In this document: piece after piece, positions 10,689 to 22,295 of the stretch
How positions within the stretch are numbered: the first letter of the stretch is position 1
How the letters are laid out: the number at the start of each line of letters is the position of its first letter
NCBI GenBank assembly: GCA_024336345.1
Contig: JANFOG010000019.1
Location: forward strand, 186,001 to 250,000
DNA: 64,000 nucleotides
Direction: 5' to 3'
From: Mariannaea sp. PMI_226
Lineage: Eukaryota; Ascomycota; Sordariomycetes; Hypocreales; Nectriaceae
Program-made: the position numbers and the translations under genes
The notes under the pieces: generated by a model
What the model was told of the DNA's origin: nothing
The model's input: only the letters and a program-made list of their open reading frames with translations
Databases searched by the model: none

Positions 10689-11859
10689 CGCCACTACGAA
10701 ATCGGCTGGACGCGGACATTATAGGAATGTGTCAAGTGCTGCGATTGTGGTTATGGGCTGGGCCCGCTGGGGTGATTGACGACATGGATGTGTCACTACT
10801 TCCTACCGAGAATGGTAGTGGTGATGGGCCGGAAGAAGGATCGTGGGTAGAGGTGGGATGTGAAGAAAAGGGGATGGAAGAGTGGGAGTGGAATAGTTCA
10901 GCTTGGAGATCAACGACTTCAACCAGTGTCCATTCAACTCAATTTGACGGATAATTGATCAACGCCACTGGAGAGAGTGGTTGACCAGGTCAACTCACCA
11001 CCACCGAGCCATTCAGTTGATTGAATTGAGTGGTGCACATCCTTGAATGCAACTTAATTTTATTGCTTTGAATGGGGTTACTGGCCGGTTTCCAGGAAGA
11101 ATATCTGCAATGTGAGATGAAGCGCATGTTATCTGAGAGGCGAAAACCCGCTCGGTGGCGTTAAGAGATACCAGCCCCGCCATTACAGGTAGGTGGTTTG
11201 CAAAGTATGTATGTATGTATGTGTATTTTTCGTCCGGGGCCGTGAGGCCCGTAAGATTCCCTATCGGGACAAAGGACGTGCTGAGCTAGAAACTAATGCC
11301 AAGTCTATCTTACATTGAAACGCTTTAAGAAAGCAGAGTACTATTCAGCATATTTACAGCTCTGAGGCGCACTAATTCGAGCCTGTTACCCGTCAGCGGG
11401 ATGGCCAGGCGCGGCGTTTACATCGAACGCCGCTATCTGCGTAGTCCCAAACTGGGGCAGTGTACGTGTTTGGAGGAAGGCTGTCCAGATATTGAAAGGG
11501 GTGGTATGCAAAGTATCCCCTATCCGGCGCATATAGGGTAGGTTCACTCGCCTAACTTTCACCTCAGCAAACCAATTGAGATGCGAGTAAACACACTGGT
11601 CTCTGGTAAATATCATATTTGGTACTGGTTACAATATAGTCAGTGAGTCTACCGTGATGAGAGCTTCCGCCTGGTATAATTCCATCATGATTAGAGATAT
11701 ATTCTTGAGTCGTCGACTTACAGTCGAAAGAGAGCAAGTCAGTTTTATCATTACGGGTAAGAGGAGAGTCCACGGGTCTCGTGGACCAGCACCCAGGCCA
11801 AAATATAGCCCTGGACGGATGTACCAACGACTTAGCAGATCGCCCGCATACCTTCACGT
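10689..11859. other. Intergenic, no gene seen
   Basis: Near 10918-11040 two diverged inverted stretches (CCATTCAACTCAATT and AATTGAGTGGTGCAC) suggest the end of a small non-autonomous element. A short GTAT microsatellite lies at 11205-11222. ORFs at 11386-11616 and 11564-11920 have no recognisable motif. Confidence 0.35.
11205..11222. repeat. GTAT microsatellite
   Basis: Four and a half tandem GTAT units. Confidence 0.9.
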
Positions 11860-14800
11860 GGATGCTCAGCTTCCGAGCCCCTGTCAACCTTACGTGCGCA
11901 TAGCCGAATAACAAAATCAAGAATCAAATCTAGCCAGACACCAAGCTATCACGAGAAGAGTGCGGAACCGGCGCGGGTGGAACAATGCAACGACGATTCA
12001 AGGTTTTTCATGAAGCACGAAGGGAGATTGGCGTCAGCGGCTGGTCATTGGTCAGCGGGCTATGAGCAGAGCCAAACTGGGAAGTCAAGGGTGGGTCCAA
12101 GTTGTGGGCGCCGGGCGGGCAGTTTCACGGTGGCCCCGAGATGGAGGAATCGGTTGGTTGCTGAGCGCGGGGAGCGAGATCTCAGATGAGTAGTTGGGCC
12201 ACCGATGGAGGGCCCAACGATTGGAAGTAGTTCGTTGACTTCGCACCCTGCGGCTTGGCCTGAATGGCTACCGAAAGTCATGTCTGGGTATTTGAGAGAA
12301 AGTCGTCTGGTACATAATCTCCGTGCGCACCACCATCGAAGTCGCCAGACAATTCTCCCCCATCGCGCTCTGTCATCACCACCCCTGCTGTCTACTTGCC
12401 ATCTCCTGAATCATGTCTTCTATCCTGGATTTCTCTGAGACTGCCAGTGCTATTGGCAGTGTCAGCCAGCTGGATGATTCTGAACTTACAGTGGCCACCC
12501 GTGCGCTGACACCATCATCTTCGTCAACTTCTAGCATCTCCCGCCCAAAGACATCTCCTGTTTGGGAGTATTGTCGAATAGAAGAAGGCAAGAGCACTCC
12601 GGCAGCTTGGGTCGATTCTAACGGAACGAAATGGTGGCATTGTCAGCCTTGCTTCGACAAGAAAAGAGAGAAGAAATACAATTACTCAGGTGGATCGTCC
12701 ACCATCGTCAATCATTTGCGCAAGTAGCACAACATTCTGATCTCTGGAAGACAAGAAATTCGGAGGGAAGTCACGCAAAATCGTCTTGGAGACATCACTG
12801 CATTCCTGGCCAATGAAACTCTACACTCCGCCAAGAAACGCAAGGCGACGGCAGAGGCAGATGCACTTGACCAAGCCACCCTGCGCGAGCTGTACTGCCG
12901 TTACACCGTCGCCTGCAGTCTCCCCTTTGCTCATGTTGAACAGCCTGCATTTCGCGACTTTATCCGGTACATTTGCCCGGCTGCGGATGACTTCCGAGGT
13001 CTGGTGATACGGTTAAAAACGACTTACAATGGGGCTACGACAACAAAAAGGAGTTTGTGAAGCGAGCTCTCCAAAATGCCCTTTCCTCGATCCACATTGT
13101 TCCGGACAATTGGACATCGCCAAATTGTTTGGGCGTAATAGGATTCACAGTCCAATTCCTTACCGAAGATCATGGCCTGCAGTCCCTTGTGGTGAGGATT
13201 AAAGAATTGGAAGGACAGCACAGCGGCGAGAACATGGCAGAAGCCATCATGGAGTTCAGACGAGAATATGGAATCGCATCGAAAGGTGGATACTTCATGA
13301 TGGATAATGCCACCAATATGAACACTATGATTGATAAAGTCTCTGACGACTTGGAACACGACTTTGATGTTTTCTACGACCCTCTTCCACACCGACTTCG
13401 TTGTTTCGGCCACATCATTAATCTGGCCGTGATGGAGTTTCTTATAGGAAAACGACCACCGACGACAGATTCCTACCGTGGCCCGTCCGATGAGGAGGTT
13501 GAGCGATGGAGAAAGCGAGGGGCGATAGGCAAACTTCATAATATTGTGGTCTACATCATGTGGACCCCCAGTGGCTTCAAATGTTTACTGCTCTTAGCGA
13601 CGGTCTGAGGTTACGGCGCGATAACGACACTCATTGGAATTCGTGGTATAAAATGGTTGAGTGGGTACTCAGGCCTAAAGTCCGGCAAGCCATCACCATA
13701 TTTTGTGCGCAAGAGCCGGCCCTGCAAGGGGATGTGCTGACATCCTCTGACTGGGCAACTTTGGCCGAGACACACAAATTTCTTGAGCCTTTTCACGATG
13801 CTACAATGGTCAACGAAGGCATGAGAGACTCCATATCTGACGTTCTGCCTACCATAGATTATCTCCTGCATCACATTGAAGCCGCCAAGAAGGCCACCAC
13901 CCTACCCCACTTAGCTACAATGATGGAGACGGCCTGGGCCAAACTGGCCGACTACTATGAACTGACGGAAGATTCACCGGTCTATTCAGCAGCAACAGTA
14001 TTACATCCTTCTCTCAAGTGGGCTTATATGGAAAAGACGTGGGAGGACAGGAATGAGTAGATTGAGAAAGCTAAAGCTCGTGTGGGGGAATTGTGGAGGG
14101 TGACATACAAGTCAACCGCCTCCTCCTGCCCTATTTTTCGACCAAGCTCGGCACAAGGGCCATCTACTGGACGACCAAATGGGTATAAAGTGTGGATAAA
14201 AGAGCAAAAGGCTACAATCTTCAGCATGGATGATGATGAGTATGAAGTGTACTGCCGCGAGCCTGTGCTGATGGTATCAGATCTGTTGAAATGGTGGCTA
14301 GAATTGGAGCAGCGAAGGCGATTTTCTAACTTATCCTTGATGGCCATCGACATTCTGTTGATTGCACCTATGTCTACTGAGACAGAGCGACTCTTCTCCA
14401 AAGCCAAACTTACGGTAACTGACCAGCGAGGATCTATGAATATTGAAACTTTGAATCTCTTGGAATGGTTGCGATCTTGGGATAGGAGCACTCTGATAGT
14501 CCCTTTAGAAATAAGCATTCCGCTTCGTGAGGTGTTCGATTGTCTAATTATGGGCTCTAGTATTGCTATGTCGAGCTGGCAACCACGGCTGCTATCTCTG
14601 ATGACTATGATTCAGAACGTGAGAAGGAGGGCGGCCGAGAAGATGTTTCGACGATGTCATTGGGGGGCTTGGATGTCACACACGAGGAGGATAAGTGGGG
14701 GCCACCGAGTGCTTGATTCTACGTGGAAGAGTATAGGAAGCTCATTCTTTATATCATGATAGGTTCCGTATAGCGGCTGAATTGCGTTGCGTGGTTACTG

Positions 14801-15215
14801 GGGTATTCCGTGATGCCTTGGACCATTATCATCGTGATGTGTCACATTCTGGCCGTAAGGTATTATTAACGACCGCAGTAATGGAGTGCGCATTCCCTTT
14901 TGACTCAGTTGGTAATGCGACATGATGCCTTCAACATTGGAGGCTGGTATGGAGAAGGGCGACAAGTCACGTGTCTACACTATTAGTCTAGACTGCAGGT
15001 TTGCACTGCAGTTTGGTCTGACGGTGATGGACGGACCAATAGTTCAGTGTGCACATCTCGTTCAGACTGCCAGTCCAGTCTGCACACCTCAGCCAGACTG
15101 CTAGTCCAGTCTGACCAAAGTCAGACGGACTGCCGGTTTAGTCTAGCCAAGTCAAACGGACTGAATGGGCAGTTTGAGGCATCCAGACTGACTGATTGGA
15201 CTATTAGGAGCGCTG
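11860..15215 (+). mobile_element. hAT family B, copy 1 (left end lost)
   Basis: The right terminus is seen at 15196-15215, TTGGACTATTAGGAGCGCTG, identical to the right end of copy 2 at 48150-48169. Homology with copy 2 starts near 11860 (CTTCCGAGC...CCTGT...AACCTT) and runs to the right end. The left terminus expected some 350 bp further out is absent, so the element is 5'-truncated. Unlike copy 2 this copy is not notably AT-enriched and shows few C-to-T changes. Its right arm (14980-15200) is packed with AGTCTG/CAGACT repeats, likely transposase-binding subterminal sites. Confidence 0.85.
12413..14759 (+). pseudogene. hAT transposase, family B copy 1, broken by few lesions
   Basis: The start at 12413 (MSSILDFSETASAIGSVSQL) is followed by a BED zinc finger (WWHCQPCFDKK ... 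NHLRK-stop-HN). Then come the core segments (IHIVPDNWTSPNCLGV; GGYFMMDNATNMNTM; HRLRCFGHIINLAV; NDTHWNSWYKMVEWVLRP) and the C-terminal dimerisation domain (LSLMAIDILLIAPMSTETERLFSKAKLTV). Lesions: TAG at 12725-12727 inside the zinc finger; a 4-nt deletion near 12990 compared with copy 2; a frameshift near 13556-13600; TAG at 14058-14060 where copy 2 keeps TGG (Trp). Without these it would be about 780 residues, normal for a fungal hAT. Confidence 0.85.
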
Positions 15216-15554
15216 GTAGGGGCCTCCTTCTGGAGTCGTTCCATCAGACGGAACATCATCTCTTGGGTGGATTTTGACGCCCTTGCGTTTATAAATAGTA
15301 TTAACCTTGAGATTGGTGGGTTGAGTTCTTCTCTGATTGTGCTTGCCCTTTCGCTTCTTCTTCCTCATAGAAATGATTTCCTCCGTAGCGCTGGCTAATG
15401 CTATAGAATAGCATCTGATCGCGTCTTTAGCAATAATGCGGATAACTTCTTCTACATCGTCTTCTGTCGGGTACCAGACAGAAGAGATGTCATCATCGGA
15501 TTCCAGGGGCAAGTCAATCCAGCAAACCCCTGTCGGCCTCTCTCTCGTGGGCAT
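15204..15554 (-). CDS. Hypothetical ORF ending in the hAT terminus
   Basis: A 116-codon ORF starts MPTRERPTGVCWIDLPLESD, has an acidic patch and a basic stretch (RKKKRKGKHNQRR), and ends with codons supplied by the hAT family B right end (15196-15215). No family is recognised. It may be the 5' end of a host or element gene cut by the hAT, like the one at 48087-49088. It may also be non-functional. Confidence 0.3.
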   Translation of the reverse strand: MPTRERPTGVCWIDLPLESDDDISSVWYPTEDDVEEVIRIIAKDAIRCYSIALASATEEIISMRKKKRKGKHNQRRTQPTNLKVNTIYKRKGVKIHPRDDVPSDGTTPEGGPYQRS

Positions 15555-15644
15555 CTAGAACATAGCACCTCGTTCAAGGACACGAGGTGCTTCCCAATTG
15601 ATAGTGCCTGCTCCTGGGGTTACCAAACTGACCTCCCCAAAACG

Positions 15645-16605
15645 CAGCGCTGCTCTCAAATCAAATCATATCAAACAAACTACCAAACAAATCAAACAAA
15701 TAAAGACAAAATTTATATCAAAGCAAACAAATATAAAATTCCCGATTTGCTTTGCATTTGATACATTTGGTATATCCTTTTCATTATCCGGCTAGCCTCT
15801 GTTGAAAAGTGCTCCCTGTCGTCCTACCCTAGACGATCCTTCGTTGCTGCTAGTAGAGTACTTGTAATTAGAGGTAACTTCCTTGCATAATGTAGTATCC
15901 TTTTAATATTCTGTCATAAGGGCACGTTGCGTCCGCCAGTAAACGCGTCTATCAGTGACTGTTTACCTCCTCCAGAATCCATTTGGACTTACCAAACGAT
16001 TAATGCTGGACATCAATATGGCTACCCTGCTGGCACCCTTTGCCTTTTCACTCCTTAAATCACCCAAGAACTTATCTAGTCAATTTAACTTAGGTTTATG
16101 AACGACATTTCCTAATAATGCCATAATTGCGGACTTGCCGCAGGCCATATAGAGGAATAGGCAATATGTCCTGGAAGAATCATTATCCCGGAAAGGCTCT
16201 AAGGGTAGGAAGAGCTAGATTAAAACTTATGGATTGTTTGTTGTTAAACTTAATACTAGTAATAGCCCGCTAAATGCTTACTGGGTTTGCCATCTTTGTG
16301 ATATGAAGGGTTAGGTAGTATTCTTCGCAGCAAGCATTACTACATCTGCTGCTAATCACCTTCGCAAGTGTATCTACCACTTCTTTAGTATATGAACTGC
16401 TAATAATTGATAAATAAAGAATATATAGGGTTTTTAAAAGTAGCCCCTCCGTGGAAAGTGACCTATCAATAGATGAATCTAATAGGGTTAAACGATCTTA
16501 TTTATACTATAGCATTATACCAAGAGCTAAGATCAATATGGTTAGGGAGATCTGCATGGGTCTTATTGTTAATGCTGATTTATCATTCTCTATCTTCACA
16601 AATCT
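15645..16605 (+). pseudogene. hAT family A, N-terminal half, cut by the gypsy element
   Basis: The terminus CAGCGCTGCTCTCAAATCAA at 15645 matches the family A ends at 6932 and 27071. About 600 bp inside it a decayed BED finger is readable (YWVCHLCDMKG-stop-VVFFAASITTSAANHLRK), then ARINMVREICMGLIVNADLSFSIF (by frame IPRAKINMVREICMG). This corresponds to family A RIRELSVGYIIDSNLPFSTF. The reading breaks exactly where the gypsy 5' LTR begins at 16606. The continuation is not found after the 3' LTR, where an unrelated hAT lies on the other strand. Confidence 0.7.
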
Positions 16606-16797
16606 TGTAACAGGGCAAACGGGTCGCCGACCCTTCGCCGAGGTTTAGCCACGGTTTCACCGTGGCAACCCTTCATATTTGCACAGTGCTAGCAAAACCC
16701 TTGAAGCTGCAAGCTTCAGTCTTGGAATATAGCCACCGGCACCTTATTTCTCTATACCTAGCTGCTTATAACCCTGTGATCTGTTTTCCTTGTAACA
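16606..16797 (+). repeat. 5' LTR of the gypsy element
   Basis: 192 bp, TG...CA ends. Near-identical to 23198-23389, which suggests a recent insertion or only light RIP in this part. An internal palindromic stretch AGCCACGGTTTCACCGTGGC (about 16648-16667) can form a hairpin. Confidence 0.95.
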
Positions 16798-16834
16798 ATT
16801 CTGAAGCTTCTCCCTACAGCTACCTATAGACGAA

Positions 16835-17932
16835 ATGGCGCCGAGCAGACGACGAAATGTGCGCGAACCGGCGCCGAAAGCACCATCCGATATCGCGACG
16901 GAAATCCTCGACGATATCGCTCAACAAAGCACTATCCAAGAAGTCACCGCCATCTCCGATGACTCCAGCCAAGAAGGCATAGACCTAATCCAGCAACAAC
17001 AAGCTGTCCGCAGTCGCATCCAGCAGCTCAAGACACTAAAGGAGTTGCGCAAGCAAGAAGCGGCTCTATTAAAGGAGATCGGTGGTATTATACCCGGCGA
17101 ATCAGCGGCGAGAACCCGGCGATCCTCTCATTCATCCAACTCGAGTAGTGGTGGAGAGATCCGAATCAGAAACATCCCCCGCCTATCGCACTTAACAACC
17201 TTGCGAAAACGTGATGACTGGCTTAGCGATTTACAGCGAGCATTTGCTGGAGCAAAGAAGCGATACCGACGTGACTTTAAGAAAATCCTTCTAGCGCTAG
17301 ACAATATGGATGGCGAATGCAGGGCGAGATGGGACCGATACCTTGACGAACAGGATGATCAAGACCGGGGAGACCTTGAAGATAACTGGGATTCCTTTAA
17401 GCAATGGACCTTAGTACTCATTAAGGATTCTAGCAACCGGGAACCTCTATTGATGAGGCAACTAGAAAATGCCCGACAACGCGATGGACAGTCACCTTCT
17501 GACTTCCACATCTACCTCGATTCGCTAGAGAAACACTTCGAAAGACCCCCCGAAAAGCAACGGGCACTATCCTTCTATGCTAAGCTCCAAAACCAACTAC
17601 AAGATCACATCAACCTCCATAGCCCGGCTCTGCCGGAAACCCGCGAAGATATGGTGGCCTTGGCTACTAGATATTGGGACTCCATGCCCTATAAGCGAAA
17701 ACGCCACCTTCCAAGAGAAGACCAATATAATTCTTCTAAGAACCCACGACGGAACTATACCGATTCGCCTAGGAATATTCAGTGGAACGGCAGACCATCA
17801 TCTACGACCCAGAGAGGTCTGCACGCTAGAAATAACTTCCAGCGGCCGCGATGCTTTCACTGCAATAGCGAAAACCACTTACGAGATCAATGCCCACAGC
17901 TCTCCACAGAGAAGAAGGGAAACGACAAGTAG
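16835..17932 (+). CDS. gag: Gag polyprotein of the gypsy element
   Basis: An intact 365-residue ORF begins 37 nt after the 5' LTR. The N-terminal 60 residues contain a Gln/Lys-rich coiled-coil-like stretch (LIQQQQAVRSRIQQLKTLKE). The middle (about 115-255) has the alpha-helical retroelement capsid look, including RQRDGQSPSDFHIYLDSLEK. The C-terminus holds one CCHC zinc knuckle, CFHCNSENHLRDQC (C-x2-C-x4-H-x4-C), which binds RNA. The final codons overlap pol by 43 nt, and pol lies in the -1 frame. A GGGAAAC heptamer sits 6 nt before the TAG, as expected for frameshift expression. Lack of stops shows that RIP has spared this part. Confidence 0.92.
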   Translation: MAPSRRRNVREPAPKAPSDIATEILDDIAQQSTIQEVTAISDDSSQEGIDLIQQQQAVRSRIQQLKTLKELRKQEAALLKEIGGIIPGESAARTRRSSHSSNSSSGGEIRIRNIPRLSHLTTLRKRDDWLSDLQRAFAGAKKRYRRDFKKILLALDNMDGECRARWDRYLDEQDDQDRGDLEDNWDSFKQWTLVLIKDSSNREPLLMRQLENARQRDGQSPSDFHIYLDSLEKHFERPPEKQRALSFYAKLQNQLQDHINLHSPALPETREDMVALATRYWDSMPYKRKRHLPREDQYNSSKNPRRNYTDSPRNIQWNGRPSSTTQRGLHARNNFQRPRCFHCNSENHLRDQCPQLSTEKKGNDK

Positions 17933-20900
17933 CTGGGGTATCCACCTCGCCGCCAGCTATACACACCCAAGTTGAGGTGGCTACCCGATTCCACGTTGAT
18001 GTGACGATAACGGGGCGAAACCCTATCGAAACACATGCGGATCTCGACACCTGCGCCGAGGTAGACCTAATTAGTGAGACCTTTGCACAACAGCAGGGCC
18101 TCCGACAAAGTAAAGCCAAGGGGCCTAGTTTAGAGGCTGCAGGAGGGCTCAAAATCCCTACTTATAACGTGTGGGAAGTCCCCCTCGCGATGACCGACTC
18201 TCGTGGCACTACCCGATCCTTTACACGACTTTGTGTCGGTATCGATAGGGACCCGAATCCCTGGGGAAGCCCTGTATTATTGTCACAGACCACCCTAAAA
18301 TGCCAACGCATTTACCTATCCCCAAGTCAACAGTGGTGGTTTGAGCAGGATCCTAAGAGGATTAAAATCCTTAAGGCCCCAACCTTTATAAAACGTTGCC
18401 GGAATGCTGCTGTGGTTTACTATGTATCAGCTATGCCGGAACCCTTCCTATTGCCCGGCGAGGAGCAGGCGAATACCCAGGGAAAACATGCCATCCCTAT
18501 AGAACTACAAGACTTCAGCGATGTCTTTGAAAGTGAGAACTCAAGCATCCTACCTAGGCACAAAGCCACAGACCATGCTATCGACCTTCTACCTGACCAG
18601 ACGCCACCGCATGGCCCTATCTATCCATTATCCCCTGCCGAATTAGCGGAACTGCGGGGATACCTCGACGAAAGCCTGGCGAACGGTCGCATACGCCCTT
18701 CCAAAAGCCCAGCTGGAGCTCCTATTCTATTTGTCCCTAAGAAAGATGGAAGCTTGCGGCTCTGCATTGACTATCGAGGGCTCAACAAGGTTACGGAGAA
18801 GAATCGCTACCCTTTACCCTTGATTTCGGAAATCCTAGACCGAGTGTCAGGAGCCACCTATTTTACAAAAATTGACGTCAAAGATGCTTACTATCGCATT
18901 CGTATTAAGGAAGGAGACGAATGGAAGACAGCCTTTCGCACTAGATATGGGCATTTTGAATATTTGGTTATGCCTTTTGGGTTGACCAATGCTCCTGCCA
19001 CTTTCCAACATTATATCCACCAGGCGTTACAGGGGCTATTAGATACCGTTTGTGTGGCGTATCTGGATGATATCCTCATCTTCTCCAAGGGCCGCGAGAC
19101 ACACACACAGCACATACGGGAAGTCCTAGAACGGTTAAGGGAAGCCGAGCTTTATGCCAAACCCTCAAAATGCGAGTTTTACCAAGACAAGGTCGAATTC
19201 CTAGGCTATATCCTGTCAAACGCCGGCGTTTCGATGGACCCCAAGAGGGTAGAAATGGTTGCCTTATGGAAGGAGCCAGAAACCTATCGAGAAATCCAGG
19301 TCTTCCTAGGATTCTATAACTTCTATTGAAGGTTTATTTATAGCTATTCACACCTTGCAGCGCCGCTACATGCACTCCTAAAAGGAAGCCATAATGGCAA
19401 GAAGCCCGGGGCAATTACCCTCACAGATGCCAAAAGACTGGCATTTACCCAGCTAAAAGCCGCCTTTCAGAAGGCGCCACTATTACGACACTATAATCCA
19501 CGAGCACCGATCCGAATCAAGATGGATATATTAAAGTTTGCAATAATAGAAATAATCTCACAGCCTAATAGCGAAGGGAGATACCACCTTATTGCCTTCT
19601 GATTACGGAAGTTCAATGGGGCTAAATTAAATTATGGCACGCCGGACTAAGAAATGCTAGCTATTATTGAGTTATTTAAACACTGGCGACACTATATTGA
19701 AGGGGCGGCGAACCCCATAGAAATCCTCTTAGACCATCAGAATCTACAATCATTTATGAGGCAGCCAAAATTGAATAGTAGATAAGCAAGATAGTATATA
19801 TATCTAACACCATTTGACTTTATGATTAAGCACCATATAGGCAAGAGTAACCCTGCGGATCCCCCTTTGAGAAAGCCGGAATATGAGGCTAAAGAGGTGG
19901 TGAATACCTACCTATTATCTCCCCTATAGCAATGGCTTGTGCAGCAGGTGAGCTGCAATAAGGCCAAAGGGAAAGACAAGCATGACGAGATATCTTTATA
20001 GGGCGAGAAGCCTTGGGCTTATAGCCAGTCCAAGCGTGACGAGATGTCTTTAAGGGAGGAACATACCCTGGCTTGTAGCATGTGTGACAAGATGTCTTTA
20101 AGGGTCGAGGAGACCTAGGTGTATAGTCGGCGAAATGGTGGCGAAAATGCCTTGCATAGCGACTGTTGGGTAGACTGGACCCATAAGAAAATCGGTCGCG
20201 AACGATTTATCTTGAGGCAAGAGGCGAGAGAGGCCCTATATTAAGAAGCTGTGTATGATCCTGGTGTATCCCAGCCCCTGATAGACTAGATTAAGGAGGC
20301 GTAAGAATGGGACCTAGAGTGTAAGTAGCAAATTACTAGTAAAAGCAATTAAAAAGTCGGGGAAAGTCCCCTATTTGGTTAGTAAACCCAAAAGACATTC
20401 TAATATATAAGAATTGTATTTTCATCCCAGAGGAAACTGCCCTTAAGACCGAGCTTTTATAGCTATTTCATAATGACCCTTTGGCTGGGCATTTCGGAAT
20501 AGAAAGAACAATTAAACTTATCTATAGGAAATTCCACTGGCACCGCATTGATCAAAACATAAGAGAATATATCCAAGGCTGCAGCACATGCCAAGGGGTG
20601 GTTATGCGAAGGCATTGGCCCTATAGCCGCCTCGAATCCCTGCTGATACCCCAACGACCTATAAACAAATTGTCTATGGATTTCATAATCGGACTGCCTC
20701 TAGCAATGTGGAAAGGAGAGGAAGTTGATGCTATTCTTATTATTGTGAATAGGTTTATAAAGTTTATACTATTCTTCCCTATTAATATAACGATAAATGC
20801 TATTAACTTAGCCCACCTTATCCATATAGAGGTTAAGCTAAAATATGGGACGCCGAGGGGCATTGTCTCCAATAGGGGTCCTATATTTACAAGCAAATTC

Positions 20901-21720
20901 TGGTCAGAAGTCTGTTTCCATAGTAAGATAAAATAGAGGCTTTTGATAGCATTTCACCCCCAAACCAATAGGCAAATGGAACGGACTAACCAGGTCCTGG
21001 AACACTATTTATATTGCTTTATTAATGGGGCATAGGTCATATGGCCAGCATTGCTGCAGATAGCTTAATTTATATATAATAACGCAAGGAATGCCACTAT
21101 AGGCATATCGCCTTTTCAAGCACTTATGGGGTATCACCCAGAGCTTCGTGTTAACATTAAGGATAATATTACGAAGGGGAAGGTCCCCGAAGCAACGGCC
21201 AGAATAGCTAAGTTAGCAGAGCTACGAGAGACAATGAGGAACCACTGGCAAAATGCTATCAAAAGGCAAGCAAAACACTACAATAAACGTCACGAAGAAC
21301 TGACCCTCAAGAGGGGCGACCTAGTGGGTCTATTAACTAAGAACCTAAGACTGAAGGAAGGAAAACAAAAGCTAGCACCTCACTTCATAGGGCCTTTCAA
21401 GATCCTAGAGACCATAGGGAAACAAGCTTACAGACTGGCACTCCCTGAAAAATATAGATGGCTGCACAATGTGTTCTACATTAGCCTCCTGGAGCCATAG
21501 AAACTACAGCGAGGAGCCGGCGAATAGCTATTAATGCTAGATCTAGAAGAAGATGAAGGCAAATGGGAAATAGAAGAAGTGAAAGAGGAGAAAATCTTCC
21601 AAAGCTAAACACACTTCCTAATCAAATGGAAAGGCTGGCCTATGGAATATAACCAATAGGTTATAGAAGAAGATATAACTAATATACAATAAGCAATCTA
21701 AAGGATGAGATTATAAAGGA
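17890..21720 (+). pseudogene. pol: Pol polyprotein of the gypsy element, RIP-damaged
   Basis: Order: aspartic protease (ADLDTCAEVDLIS; DTC-A where DSG-A or DTG-A is usual), reverse transcriptase (RLCIDYRGLNKVTEKNRYPL; TKIDVKDAYYRI; YLDDILIF; LGYILSNAGV), open to a TGA at 19327-19329. After it, RNase H (PRAPIRIKMDILKFAI, decayed; [11 protein letters not shown]), the integrase zinc finger (AGHFGIERTIKLIYRKFHWH ... CSTCQ) and core (LSMDFIIGLP; IVSNRGPIFTSKFW, where Asp of SDRG is now Asn). The C-terminus ends LHNVFYISLLEP and, after stops, a chromodomain-like IFQS-stop-THFLIKWKGWPMEYNQ. This fits the chromodomain clade. Most stops are TAG/TAA, consistent with C-to-T decay of CAG, CAA and TGG. 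Confidence 0.9.
17917..17959 (+). promoter_or_regulatory. Probable -1 ribosomal frameshift signal between gag and pol
   Basis: The heptamer GGGAAAC (17917-17923) is in the gag phase G GGA AAC, the canonical X XXY YYZ slippery arrangement. A -1 slip moves reading into the pol frame (GGG AAA CGA CAA GTA). Six nt later a 7-bp stem TAGCTGG (17930-17936) can pair with CCAGCTA (17953-17959) around a 16-nt loop; its first three bases are the gag stop codon. Site, spacer and stem match the general layout of known -1 frameshift signals. Activity is inferred. Confidence 0.65.
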
Positions 21721-22295
21721 AGTATAAGCAAAAAGATAGCGAAATCCCAACGAAGGGGAAGACAAGATATAGCAAGAGGCAAAGAGCAAAGATCACTATG
21801 TGAAATTGAAAGGGGACAGCGCCCTGCCTGCAGGCCATAAGAAAACAGGAACAACACAACTAATCTGCCCCAAAAGGCCCACAAAAAACCAACGATCTGC
21901 TGGCGACCAGCCAGCCCCAACCACATATACCTAAAACGCCCTAAAGGGACACCGAAAGCCAAGCGAAAAACCACCTAAACGGTAAGCAAAGGAAGAGGAA
22001 AAACCCCCAGAAGCTCTGTCCTAGCTTCTAGGTTCCACTCGTCGGCGGCAAGGGCCTGCTCGAGGGCCAGGAAGAGCCCACAAACAGCCACCACCTAGAT
22101 GGCGAAACCCAGGTCAGTCGCCTGGAGGCACTATATTTACATCTTCTTCTATTGAGCCCGCAATTGCTTATACCCCGCCTGGCGAATAGTTAGCAAAAGC
22201 AAGGCGAAAGCATGCAGAAGGACCAGATATATATAACCGAAAGCCGGGCCAGGAGTCTGCAGCGCCAGCAGCTACTAATGCTATAGTATATATTG

